This document shows positions 35,405 through 43,020 of a DNA stretch of 54,165 nt, one piece after another. The notes beneath the pieces are model-generated. The model saw only the letters and a list, made by a program, of their open reading frames with translations. It searched no databases and was not told the origin of the DNA. The stretch is from Pseudomonadota bacterium (GTDB lineage: Bacteria > Pseudomonadota > Gammaproteobacteria > Burkholderiales > Burkholderiaceae_D): assembly GCA_030272785.1 (NCBI GenBank), contig JARXKM010000005.1:1-54165 (forward strand), read 5' to 3'. Position 1 is the stretch's first letter. Each line of letters opens with the position of its first letter. A program made the position numbers and the translations under genes.

Positions 35405-37639
35405 ATGCGCGCCGTCTTCACCAGTTCCCTGCGCGGCATCGCCTGCGCGGCGCTGCTGCTCGCCTGGGCGCCCGCCGGCGCGGCCGATAACGCCGGCACC
35501 CAAGGCGCGGCGCGCCCGCGCATCGCGCTGGTGCTGTCGGGCGGCGGCGCGCGCGGCTTCGCCCACATCGGCGTGCTGCGCGTGCTGCGCGAACTGCATG
35601 TGCCGATCGACATCGTGGTCGGCACCAGCATGGGCAGCGTGGTCGGCGGCGCCTACGCGGCCGGCGCCTCGGTGGCCGACCTCGAACGGATGGCGCGCGA
35701 CACCGACTGGGAACAGGTGGTGGCCGACCGCCAACCGCGCGACCAGCTGGCGTTCCGCCGCCGCGAGGAAGACGTCCTGCTGCCCTCGCGCATCGAGTTC
35801 GGCGTGCACCGCGACGGCGTCTCGCTGCCGCCGTCGGCCGCCGGCAACGCCGCGCTCGAGCAGGCGCTGGGCCGCCTGCTGCCGGCCGGCACGCGCGACC
35901 TGCCGGTCAGCCGGCTGGCGCTGCCGTTTCGCTCGGTCGCCTCCGACCTGCTCACCGGCGAGCCGGTGGAACTGGTCGATACGCCGCTGTTTCTGACCAT
36001 GCGCGCCTCGCTGGCGGTGCCGGGCGTGTTCGCCCCGGTGCGGGTCGAGCAGCGGCTGGTGGTCGACGGCGGCCTGGTGCGCAACCTGCCGGTCAGCACC
36101 GCCCATGCGATGGGCGCCGACATCGTCATCGCGGTCAACGTCGGCACCCCGCTGGCGCCTGAAAAGGAGCTCGGCAGCGCGCTCGGCGTGGCCCAGCAGA
36201 TGCTCAACATCCTGACCGAACAGAACGTCCAGCGCTCGCTGAAGGAATTGCAGCCGCAGGACATCCTGCTCGCGCCCGACCTGGGCAGCATCAGCTTTCT
36301 CGACTTCCAGCACGTGCAGCAGGCGATCGGCGCCGGCGAACGCGCCGCGCGCGCGCTGGCGGCGCGGCTGGCGCCGCTGGCGATCGCGCCGGCCGACTAC
36401 GCGCTGTTCGAGAACCGCCGCCTGGCGCCGCCGGCGCTGAACGACGCGGCGCTGCCGCTGGCGCGCGTCGAAGCATCCAGCAACGGGCGCATCAATGCGC
36501 TGACGCTGGCGGCGCAATCGGGGCTGAAGGCGGGCCAGGAAGCGACGCTCGAGCAGGTGCGCCATGCCGCCGACACACTGTACGGCCGCGGCGACCTGGC
36601 GCGCGTGGAAACCGACATCAACGACGTCGACGGCAAGCGCAGCGTGCTGATACGCGCCACCGAAGCGCCGTGGGCCAGCAGCCGCCTGCGCGTCGGGCTC
36701 GAGCTGGCCAGCGACTTCGACGACGCCAACAGCTTCGCGCTCAAGCTGATGTACGTGCGCTCGTCGATCAACAGCTGGGGCGCCGAGCTGCGCGGCGTGA
36801 TGGGCATCGGCGACCGGCGCGACTTCGGCGTGCAGCTGTGGCAGCCGCTCGGCGCCGGCTCGCCGTGGTACGTGGCGCCGGCGCTGCAGTACGGCTCCTC
36901 GTCGGGCGACATCTTCGCGGCCGGACGGCGGCGCGAACGGCTCGGCTACAACGTGCGCAGCGCCGGCTTCACCGTGGGGCGCGAACTGGGCCGCTGGGGC
37001 GACCTGCAGGGCGGCGTGCGGCGCCAGAGCGCCAGCACCCGCGTGGTGGTGCCGGAACTGGCCGACACCGTCACCGAGCACGCCTACGACACCACCCAGT
37101 TCGTGCGCTACCGGGTCGACACGCTCGACTCGCTCGGCTTCCCCAGCCGCGGCGTGCTGCTCGACGCCGCGCTGGAGCGCTCGCCCACCGGCGGCGACAA
37201 CGGCCGCTCGCTGGCCCGCTCGTCGGTGGTGGCGATGGCGGCGGTGCATACCGAGAACTGGGCCGGCCACCTGTACGGCGAATGGGCGCGCGCGCAGAGC
37301 GGCGCGGCGCCGCTGCGGCTGGGCGGCTTCCTGCGCCTGTCGGGCACGCCCGCCGATTCGCTGCAGGGGCGCACCATCGGCTTCGGCCGGCTGGTGCTGG
37401 CGCGCCGCATCGGCGCCTTGCCGGTGACCCTGGGCGGCACCGTGCGGGCCGGCTTTTCGCTCGAAGCGGGCGGCGGCTTCGACCAGGACGTGCCGCTGCC
37501 GCAGCAGCGCAGCGCGCTCAAGCAGGCCGGCAGCGGCTTCCTGTCTGTGGACACCCGCTTCGGCCCGGCCTACCTGGGCGCCGGCGCGACGCGCGACGGC
37601 AACCACACGCTGTACCTGTTCCTCGGGCCGATCTGGTAG
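35405..37639 (+). CDS. PlpD-like patatin phospholipase with beta-barrel (type Vd autotransporter)
   Basis: A 744-residue exported protein. The signal peptide is residues 1-27. The patatin domain (~38-340) has the oxyanion loop GGGARG, nucleophile Ser75 in GTSMG and dyad Asp221 in DGG. A POTRA-like part (~350-420) and a C-terminal 16-stranded-type barrel ending LFLGPIW follow, the architecture of PlpD of Pseudomonas aeruginosa. PlpD-type proteins carry a lipase domain through their own barrel. ATG 35405 is preferred to TTG 35396 because it gives a cleaner signal peptide. It lies 18 nt after gspC, so it may be co-transcribed with the type II secretion operon. Confidence 0.88.
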   Translation: MRAVFTSSLRGIACAALLLAWAPAGAADNAGTQGAARPRIALVLSGGGARGFAHIGVLRVLRELHVPIDIVVGTSMGSVVGGAYAAGASVADLERMARDTDWEQVVADRQPRDQLAFRRREEDVLLPSRIEFGVHRDGVSLPPSAAGNAALEQALGRLLPAGTRDLPVSRLALPFRSVASDLLTGEPVELVDTPLFLTMRASLAVPGVFAPVRVEQRLVVDGGLVRNLPVSTAHAMGADIVIAVNVGTPLAPEKELGSALGVAQQMLNILTEQNVQRSLKELQPQDILLAPDLGSISFLDFQHVQQAIGAGERAARALAARLAPLAIAPADYALFENRRLAPPALNDAALPLARVEASSNGRINALTLAAQSGLKAGQEATLEQVRHAADTLYGRGDLARVETDINDVDGKRSVLIRATEAPWASSRLRVGLELASDFDDANSFALKLMYVRSSINSWGAELRGVMGIGDRRDFGVQLWQPLGAGSPWYVAPALQYGSSSGDIFAAGRRRERLGYNVRSAGFTVGRELGRWGDLQGGVRRQSASTRVVVPELADTVTEHAYDTTQFVRYRVDTLDSLGFPSRGVLLDAALERSPTGGDNGRSLARSSVVAMAAVHTENWAGHLYGEWARAQSGAAPLRLGGFLRLSGTPADSLQGRTIGFGRLVLARRIGALPVTLGGTVRAGFSLEAGGGFDQDVPLPQQRSALKQAGSGFLSVDTRFGPAYLGAGATRDGNHTLYLFLGPIW

Positions 37640-37685
37640 TTGCCATCAACGAGCGAACGCCGTACTCGTGAACAGATCGATCTGC

Positions 37686-37723
37686 GGTTGTCACTTGACA
37701 ACCTCAGATGGCACGCTTATCTT
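37686..37723 (+). promoter_or_regulatory. Promoter with an overlapping perfect inverted repeat
   Basis: TTGACA (37695-37700) and TATCTT (37718-37723) are 17 nt apart, a good sigma-70 match. GGTTGTC-ACTT-GACAACC (37686-37703) is a perfect 7-4-7 inverted repeat that covers the -35, as an autorepressor operator would. The predicted start is only a few bases from the first codon, so the transcript would be nearly leaderless. Confidence 0.5.
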
Positions 37724-37727
37724 GGAG

Positions 37728-38001
37728 ATGCCGGTGAACCGTCCTGCCCATCCGAAGAAGGAAGTCGAGGCCGCCTTGAGACATGCGGAGCACCAAGGTT
37801 GGCGTGTCGAAGTGGGCGGGTCGCACGCTTGGGGGAAGATCTACTGCCCCTATAACGATGGACAATGCCGGTGCGGTCAATTTTGCATTGCCAGTGTGTG
37901 GAGCACCCCCCAAGAATGCGGGCAATCATGCCAATGCGTTAAGGCGCGTTGTCGACAATCGTACGACGCACAGAAATCGTCCAAATGCTGATTCGGAATA
38001 A
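37728..38001 (+). pseudogene. Small conserved-looking gene broken by a one-base shift in a C6 run (candidate HicA-like toxin)
   Basis: From ATG 37728 (or GTG 37734, 6 nt after GGAG) the frame encodes PAHPKKEVEAALRHAEHQGW, VGGSHAWGKIYCPYND and CRCGQFCIASVWSTP. After six C residues at 37906-37911 it turns into a Cys-rich nonsense tail. Removing one C joins it to KNAGNHANALRRVVDN and on to TAA 37999-38001, a ~90-residue protein that reads as continuous. The GSHxxG pattern after a Trp resembles HicA toxins, but the CxC/CxCGxFC residues are different, so this is a resemblance, not an assignment. The shift may be a true mutation, a sequencing error or programmed slippage. Confidence 0.6.
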
Positions 38002-38007
38002 TCGATC

Positions 38008-38526
38008 ATGGAATACATCTTTACGCTGAAATACCGGCTCGCCGACGACGCTGATGCGGACGAACTGGTGGAGCGATTGGGTTCGGAAGGCTGCAATGAT
38101 GCCTTGATCGGCCTTGGCATGCCGGGCCGGCTCGCCCTTGAGTTTAGCCGTGAAGCCAATAGCGCCCGCGAAGCCATCGTCAGTGCGCTTGCCGACGTCA
38201 AGCGTGCCGTTCCCTGTGCCAAATTGATTGAAGCATGTCCCGATTTCGTCGGGCTTTCAGACGTCGCTGCAGCGGTCGGCATGAGCCGTCAGAACATGCG
38301 CAAGCTGATGGTTAGCTCCCACAATTTCCCTTCTCCAGTCCACGAGGGAAGTGCTGTCGTCTGGCATCTCGCGGACGTATTGACGTGGCTCGACGCGAAA
38401 GGGGCCCACCAGATTGAGAAATCGCTGTTGGAGGTCTCAAGTACGGCAATGCAACTCAATTTTGCCAAAGAGACGCGCCAACAAGGCGCGATGATTGCGC
38501 AGGATATTTGGGCGCTGACAGGCTGA
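38008..38526 (+). CDS. Helix-turn-helix DNA-binding protein, possible antitoxin partner
   Basis: A 172-residue protein. Residues ~3-75 form an alpha/beta domain (YIFTLKYRLADDADADELVE) that I do not recognise. Residues ~85-135 are a winged-helix or AlpA-like DNA-binding domain: VGLSDVAAAVGMSRQNMRKL, with the SRQN recognition helix, then the VVWHLADVLTWL segment that pairs the wing. It begins 6 nt after the end of the small broken gene, so the two form a unit that looks like a toxin-antitoxin pair with the DNA-binding partner second. Its last codons and TGA lie inside an 8-bp tandem repeat. Confidence 0.7.
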   Translation: MEYIFTLKYRLADDADADELVERLGSEGCNDALIGLGMPGRLALEFSREANSAREAIVSALADVKRAVPCAKLIEACPDFVGLSDVAAAVGMSRQNMRKLMVSSHNFPSPVHEGSAVVWHLADVLTWLDAKGAHQIEKSLLEVSSTAMQLNFAKETRQQGAMIAQDIWALTG

Positions 38527-38560
38527 CAGGCTGACAGGCTGACAGGCTGACAGGCTGACG
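38514..38560. repeat. 8-bp tandem repeat x6 spanning the stop codon of the 38008 gene
   Basis: GGCTGACA is repeated head to tail (units at 38521, 38529, 38537, 38545 and 38553, the last ending G) after a partial copy at 38514-38520. The stop TGA (38524-38526) is within the first full unit. Because 8 is not a multiple of 3, a TGA falls in all three frames. Confidence 0.93.
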
Positions 38561-38611
38561 GCGGCGGCTGTTTCTCCGCCGACTCGGCGGCGGGGGGGCA
38601 GTCCGCAAAAA

Positions 38612-39349
38612 TTATGCCTGGCGCCGCATCTCGGTAAACGCCGCGAACTCCCACGAACGAAAGCCGAGCAGCAGGGTGAAGCCGTCGCGCTCCTCGGCCG
38701 CCAGCCGGCGGTCGCTCTGGTGCAGGCGCGCCAGTTCGGCCGCCAGTTGCTGGATCTTTTGCAGCAGCTCGCGCGCGCTCGGCAGCGACAGCCGCGCCGG
38801 CAGGCACATCAAGGTCTCGCCGGGGCCGTCGAAGTGGCCGCTGAAGTAGTCGCCCACCACATGCTCGCGCACGTACTGCTGCACCGGGCCGTCGGCCAGC
38901 CAGTGGAACGCGTTCGATACGCGCAGGCTGTAGCGGTTCAGCGGCTTCAGTTCGATCACGCCGAGGCGGTCCAGTTCGGCCAGGAAGCCGATGCATTCGG
39001 GCTCGCTGATGGCATACGTTTCGATCACCTGCTCGAGCGTCCAGTGGCCCAGGCAGCAGATCGCCACCAGCAGCAGCTTCGGCTTGGCGATCAGCGCCTT
39101 TTCCTGCGCCGCGGTGAGGGTGTCGGCATGCGGCTGGACGTCGGCGGCGCGGCGCAGCACGTCCTCCATCGCGATGCCGCTGGCGCTGCAGATCTGCGCC
39201 AGCCGCGACAGCGCCATGTCCTTCTGGCCGAACATGCGCTTGACGCTCGACTCGCTCATGCCGATCCGCTCGGCGAGCGCCTTGTACGTGATCGAGGCGG
39301 CGCGCAATTCGGCGCGCAACACCTGTAATACCAGCTCGGGTGAGCTCAT
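38612..39349 (-). CDS. XRE-family transcriptional regulator
   Basis: A 245-residue regulator. Residues ~8-65 are an XRE helix-turn-helix (ITYKALAERIGMSESSVKRM). The rest is a long unnamed domain (~80-245), with LIAKPKLLLVAICCLGHWTL, LAELDRLGVIELKPLNRYSL and a C-terminal SWEFAAFTEM, probably for ligand sensing or oligomerisation. AAGGA lies 6 nt before the ATG on the minus strand. Likely autoregulatory sites are at 39371-39400. The ligand and regulon are unknown. Confidence 0.82.
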   Translation of the reverse strand: MSSPELVLQVLRAELRAASITYKALAERIGMSESSVKRMFGQKDMALSRLAQICSASGIAMEDVLRRAADVQPHADTLTAAQEKALIAKPKLLLVAICCLGHWTLEQVIETYAISEPECIGFLAELDRLGVIELKPLNRYSLRVSNAFHWLADGPVQQYVREHVVGDYFSGHFDGPGETLMCLPARLSLPSARELLQKIQQLAAELARLHQSDRRLAAEERDGFTLLLGFRSWEFAAFTEMRRQA

Positions 39350-39370
39350 GGATGTCCTTCGAAATAATCG

Positions 39371-39400
39371 GAATGTACCAAAATACGGTACCGAATGTAC
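39371..39400. promoter_or_regulatory. Possible operator of the XRE regulator
   Basis: Two direct copies of GAATGTAC begin at 39371 and 39393, 22 bp apart (about two helical turns), and enclose the 8-bp palindrome CGGTACCG (39386-39393). They lie 20-50 bp upstream of the regulator ATG. Confidence 0.4.
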
Positions 39401-39466
39401 AGGCTAGCGGTGCTTTACACAAGAAGATGGTGCATGCGGCTGGATCGGGACACACTGCGTTCAGGT

Positions 39467-39568
39467 CTGGGGGCGCTGCCCCCAGCCGCCAAGAATACGG
39501 TCACCGGCTCGCAGCGAGCCTGCCGACACAGATGGCCTGATAGCGGGCGCCCTCGATGGGCGCCCGCT
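39467..39568. other. Structured intergenic segment with three strong hairpins
   Basis: CTGGGGGC (39467-39474) pairs with GCCCCCAG (39478-39485). GGCTCGC (39506-39512) pairs with GCGAGCC (39514-39520). AGCGGGCGCCC (39542-39552) pairs perfectly with GGGCGCCCGCT (39558-39568). None is followed by a T run, so they are not ordinary terminators. They lie between a minus-strand gene and the plus-strand gene at 39616, so no upstream gene needs terminating. It could be a small RNA or a leader structure; neither is proven. Confidence 0.35.
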
Positions 39569-39615
39569 GGCGGCCCCCCCCACTTCACTCCCGCGCGACA
39601 CCTTACGGCACCACG

Positions 39616-40260
39616 ATGAAGCGACACTCCCTGCCGCTGGCGCTGACGATCGTGGTCCACCTGCTGCTGATCCTGTGCGTGCGCCTGGCGCGGCCGCCGG
39701 CGCTGGCCGCCGTGCCAGTCACGCACAGCGTCATGCTCGTGAAGCTCGCGCCGCTGCCGCTGCCGCGCCGCGCCTTCCCGATCGCCCGTCGCGCGCCGCC
39801 ATTGCCTGCACCGGCGCGCCGACCGCCGGTCCGCGTCGCCGTCAAGGCGCCGCAGGACGCGCCAGCGGCGGCCGCGCCGGCAGCGCCAGCCGAGCCGCCC
39901 GCCGGCGCGGCGCGCCAGGACAGCGCCGCTGGGATGCTGGCGCAGGCCAGGCGCGACGTTGGCAAGATCGACCGCGATTTGCGCGCTGCGGCGCCGCCGG
40001 TCCCGCTGCTGCAGGCCGACAGCGCGCAGCAGCGCTTCGGGCACGCCATGGCGGCGGCCTTCATCGACCGCTCGAACACGATGGTGGTGGACCGCTACCA
40101 ATCGGGCGACGGCGTCAGCATCGAACGCATCACGCGCGGCGGCGGCAGCAAGTGCTACATGAGCGGGGTGGTCAATTTTGTGCCGGGCATCCTGCACGAC
40201 AGCAGCAGGGCGCAATCGGTGTCGTGCCCGCCGCCCGGCAGCGGCTGGACGCGCCACTAG
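39616..40260 (+). CDS. Membrane-anchored Pro/Ala-rich protein, paralogue of the next gene
   Basis: A 214-residue protein with an N-terminal membrane anchor (LPLALTIVVHLLLILCVRLA, ~5-24) and a Pro/Ala/Arg-rich linker (~45-115). The C-terminal domain (~150-214) carries AFIDRSNTMVVDRYQSGDG, SIERITRGGGSKCYMSG and VPGILHDSSRAQSVSCPP. The anchor plus proline-rich region is TonB-like, but the C-terminal domain is not TonB. Two Cys residues (in KCY and SCPP) probably form a disulfide in the periplasm. The same domain makes up the next gene, so this is a tandem duplication with different N-termini. I do not recognise the domain. Confidence 0.7.
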   Translation: MKRHSLPLALTIVVHLLLILCVRLARPPALAAVPVTHSVMLVKLAPLPLPRRAFPIARRAPPLPAPARRPPVRVAVKAPQDAPAAAAPAAPAEPPAGAARQDSAAGMLAQARRDVGKIDRDLRAAAPPVPLLQADSAQQRFGHAMAAAFIDRSNTMVVDRYQSGDGVSIERITRGGGSKCYMSGVVNFVPGILHDSSRAQSVSCPPPGSGWTRH

Positions 40261-40319
40261 GCCGGCCGCGGCCGCGCGAACGGCGCGCCGGCGGCCCGCC
40301 CATCTGCTAAGATGACCCG

Positions 40320-40763
40320 ATGCGCTCCCACCTCTCCCGTACCATCTGTATCGCCGCCGCCATGCTGGCGGCGCACGCCGCCTGTGCGCAGGAAAAGCCG
40401 ACCGCCAAGGGCGTCGCCGACCTCGAACAGGCCAAGCGCGAAGCGGTCGAAGCGGACCGCGCCATCCGCGCCACCGCGCCGCCGGCGGCCAGGCAAGACC
40501 CGGCCCTGAGCGCCGCCGCCGCCTCGGCCTCGGCGCGCTTCGACAAGGCGGCCGAAGGCGCCTACATCGACCGCTCCAACACCCGCGTCATCGACCAGTA
40601 CCGCTCGGCCGACGGCGTCATCATCGAGCGCATCACCTACGGCGGCAAGAGCTATTGCGTCACCAGCAGCACCGTCAACTACGTCCCCGGCATCCTGCAC
40701 GACAGCAGCAAGGCGCGCGAAGTGACCTGCCCGCCGGCCAACGCCGGCTGGGTGCGCAAATAA
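40320..40763 (+). CDS. Exported small protein, paralogue of the preceding gene
   Basis: A 147-residue protein with a cleavable signal peptide (1-23, ending ACAQ). The C-terminal domain (~85-147) has AYIDRSNTRVIDQYRSADG, IIERITYGGKSYCVTS and VPGILHDSSKAREVTCPP, matching the neighbour almost motif for motif, including both Cys. Between them lies an Ala/Arg-rich region. Function is unknown. The 59-bp gap before it is GC-rich and holds no clear promoter, so the two genes may be co-transcribed. Confidence 0.72.
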   Translation: MRSHLSRTICIAAAMLAAHAACAQEKPTAKGVADLEQAKREAVEADRAIRATAPPAARQDPALSAAAASASARFDKAAEGAYIDRSNTRVIDQYRSADGVIIERITYGGKSYCVTSSTVNYVPGILHDSSKAREVTCPPANAGWVRK

Positions 40764-40800
40764 GCGACTGAAACGCCGCTGCAACGCCACCGCAAACTAT

Positions 40801-40998
40801 TCAGTCTTCGGCCACCAGCTTGGCCTTGGCCAGCGCGCGCTTTTCGGCCTGGCGCTGGGCGGTGGCGCCTTTGCGGTGCGGGCCGGCGGCGCGCAGCTTG
40901 GCCGCCACCGCCACCGGGTTGCGCGGCTTGCCGAAGCGCTGCGACGGTTCGATCTTCACCTGCAGTTTCTGGCGCGTCGCCAGCGCCTTGTTGGCCAT
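40801..40998 (-). CDS. Small, strongly basic protein downstream of hslU order
   Basis: A 65-residue protein (MANKALATRQKLQVKIEPSQ at the start) rich in Lys, Arg and Ala, with no membrane segment or Cys. The basic pattern suggests nucleic-acid or ribosome association, but no family is recognised. It is on the same strand as hslVU and begins 12 nt after the hslU stop, so it may be the third gene of that operon. Confidence 0.55.
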   Translation of the reverse strand: MANKALATRQKLQVKIEPSQRFGKPRNPVAVAAKLRAAGPHRKGATAQRQAEKRALAKAKLVAED

Positions 40999-41010
40999 CT
41001 GCGCCGCTCC

Positions 41011-42351
41011 CTACAGCACGTAACGCGACAGGTCTTCGTCTTCGGCCAGCTTGTCGAGCCGCTCGTTGACGTAGGCGGCGTCGATCGCCACCACCTGGCC
41101 GGCCGATTCGCTGGCGGTAAACGACACTTCCTCGAGCAGCTTCTCCATCACCGTGTAGAGCCGTCGCGCGCCGATGTTCTCGGTTCGCTCGTTGACCGAG
41201 AACGCGATCTCGGCGAGCCGCGTGATGCCTTCCGGGGCGAACGCGATCTTGACGTTTTCGGTCGCCAGCAGCGCCTCGTACTGCGAGGTCAGGCAGGCGT
41301 CGGTGGCGGTCAGGATGCGTTCGAAATCGGCGATCGACAGCGATTCGAGCTCGACCCGGATCGGGAAGCGTCCCTGCAGCTCGGGGATCAGGTCGGACGG
41401 CTTGGCCAGGTGGAAGGCGCCCGAGGCGATGAACAGGATATGGTCGGTGCGGATCATGCCGTACTTGGTGTTGACGGTGGTGCCCTCGACCAGCGGCAGC
41501 AGGTCGCGCTGCACGCCGGCGCGCGAGACGTCGGCGCCGCCGTGCTCGGAGCGCGAGGCGATCTTGTCGATCTCGTCGAGGAACACGATGCCGTTCTGCT
41601 CGACGTTGGCGATCGCCTTCTGCTTCATCTCGTCTTCGTTGATCAGCTTGCCGGCCTCCTCATCGACCAGCAGCTTGAGCGCGTCCTTGATCTTCATCTT
41701 GCGCGGCTTCTTGCGGGCGCCGCCGATGCCCGAGAACATCGACTTGATCTGCTCGGTCATCTCTTCCATGCCGGGCGGCGCCATGATTTCCATCTGCGGG
41801 CCGGCGTCGGCCACCTCGATCTCGACCTCGCGCTCGTCGAGCGCGCCTTCGCGCAGGCGCTTGCGGAAGGTCTGGCGGGTGTTGTCGCCGTCCTTCGCGT
41901 CGCTCGCCGCCGGCGTGACGTTAAAACCGAAGTCGCGCGCCGGCGGCACCAGGATGTCGACGATGCGCTCTTCGGCGGCATCCTCGGCCTTCTGGCGCAC
42001 CTTCTTCATTTCGCTCGCGCGCGTCTGCTTGATGCCGATGTCGATCAGGTCGCGGATGATGGTGTCGACGTCGCGCCCGACGTAGCCGACCTCGGTGAAC
42101 TTGGTCGCCTCGATCTTGATGAAGGGGGCGTCGGCCAGCCGCGCCAGGCGGCGCGCGATCTCGGTCTTGCCGACCCCGGTGGGGCCGATCATCAGGATGT
42201 TCTTCGGCGTGATCTCGTGGCGCAGCGGCTCGGCCACCTGCTGGCGGCGCCAGCGGTTGCGCAGGGCGATGGCGACGGCGCGCTTGGCCTTGCCTTGGCC
42301 GACCACGTGTTTGTCCAGTTCGGCAACGATTTCCAGGGGAGTCAGGTTCAT
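41011..42351 (-). CDS. hslU: HslU, ATPase subunit of the HslUV protease
   Basis: A 446-residue AAA+ unfoldase. Walker A is GPTGVGKTE (56-64), GYVGRDVD is the pore loop, Walker B is [12 protein letters not shown] and sensor/arginine-finger motifs are in [11 protein letters not shown]. An intermediate domain (~110-240) is present. The C-terminus is EDLSRYVL, used to dock in HslV. HslU unfolds substrates and feeds them to HslV. ATG 42351 is 8 nt after the hslV stop. Confidence 0.96.
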   Translation of the reverse strand: MNLTPLEIVAELDKHVVGQGKAKRAVAIALRNRWRRQQVAEPLRHEITPKNILMIGPTGVGKTEIARRLARLADAPFIKIEATKFTEVGYVGRDVDTIIRDLIDIGIKQTRASEMKKVRQKAEDAAEERIVDILVPPARDFGFNVTPAASDAKDGDNTRQTFRKRLREGALDEREVEIEVADAGPQMEIMAPPGMEEMTEQIKSMFSGIGGARKKPRKMKIKDALKLLVDEEAGKLINEDEMKQKAIANVEQNGIVFLDEIDKIASRSEHGGADVSRAGVQRDLLPLVEGTTVNTKYGMIRTDHILFIASGAFHLAKPSDLIPELQGRFPIRVELESLSIADFERILTATDACLTSQYEALLATENVKIAFAPEGITRLAEIAFSVNERTENIGARRLYTVMEKLLEEVSFTASESAGQVVAIDAAYVNERLDKLAEDEDLSRYVL

Positions 42352-42359
42352 GGCGGGGC

Positions 42360-42896
42360 CTAGTTGAGCGTTTCGATGATGTGCGACATGTTCGTGTAGA
42401 TGCACAGCTGGCCGGCGATGGTGAGCGATTTCTTGACGATCTCGGCCGGCGTGAGCTCGGTGTTTTCCTGCAGCGCCTTGGCGGCCGACTGGGCGTAGAT
42501 GCCGCCCGAGCCGATCGCGCCGATGCCGTCCTCGGGCTCGAGCACGTCGCCATTGCCGGTGATCACCAGGGTCGACTCGGCGTCGGCCACCAGCAGCATC
42601 GCCTCGAGCCGGCGCAGCACGCGGTCGGTGCGCCAGTCCTTGGCCAGTTCGACCGAGGCGCGCAGCAGGTTGCCCTGGTGCTTTTCGAGCTTGCCTTCGA
42701 AGCGGTCGAGCAGGGTGAAGGCATCGGCTGTGCCGCCGGCGAAGCCGACCAGCACCTTGCCCTGGTACAAGGTGCGCACCTTGCGGGCGGTGCCCTTCAT
42801 GACGATGTTGCCGAGCGTGACCTGGCCGTCGCCGCCGAGCGCGACCTGTTTGCCGCGCCGTACGCATAAAATGGTGGTGCCGTGAAATTGTTCCAT
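42360..42896 (-). CDS. hslV: HslV, proteolytic subunit of the HslUV protease
   Basis: A 178-residue proteasome-like peptidase. The propeptide MEQFHG is followed by TTILCVRRG, so the catalytic N-terminal Thr is residue 7. [15 protein letters not shown] and [14 protein letters not shown], with the Lys and Gly-rich loops of the active site, follow. It assembles as two hexameric rings capped by HslU. A sigma-32-like promoter lies 31-58 nt upstream, as expected for a heat-shock protease. Confidence 0.96.
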   Translation of the reverse strand: MEQFHGTTILCVRRGKQVALGGDGQVTLGNIVMKGTARKVRTLYQGKVLVGFAGGTADAFTLLDRFEGKLEKHQGNLLRASVELAKDWRTDRVLRRLEAMLLVADAESTLVITGNGDVLEPEDGIGAIGSGGIYAQSAAKALQENTELTPAEIVKKSLTIAGQLCIYTNMSHIIETLN

Positions 42897-42926
42897 GATC
42901 CGCCTCGTGGTGTCCTCGATAACCAA

Positions 42927-42954
42927 CAATGGGGCTGCCGCGCCCGATTGCAAG
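42927..42954 (-). promoter_or_regulatory. Sigma-32-like heat-shock promoter of hslVU
   Basis: On the minus strand, CTTGCAA (42948-42954) and CCCCATTG (42927-42934) are 13 nt apart. The sigma-32 consensus is CTTGAAA and CCCCATNT with 13-15 nt spacing, so the match is 6 of 7 and 6 of 7 fixed bases. The predicted start near 42920 leaves a short leader before the hslV ATG at 42896. Confidence 0.7.
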
Positions 42955-42970
42955 ACGCCGAACGCCGCAC

Positions 42971-43020
42971 CACCCTAGTACTCGCTAGGACTCGCTAGGA
43001 ATCGCTAGGACTCTTTAGTA
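42971..43020. repeat. 10-bp tandem repeat x5 spanning the stop codon of the STAS gene
   Basis: On the plus strand the units CACCCTAGTA, CTCGCTAGGA (twice), ATCGCTAGGA and CTCTTTAGTA lie in a row. The last contains the reverse of the TAA stop (43015-43017) of the minus-strand gene. A TAG or TAA occurs in every unit, and because 10 is not a multiple of 3 all frames are stopped. Confidence 0.9.

Noticed and set aside
39616-40260. TonB annotation for the anchored paralogue
   Set aside because: Only the anchor and Pro-rich linker resemble TonB; the C-terminal domain does not.
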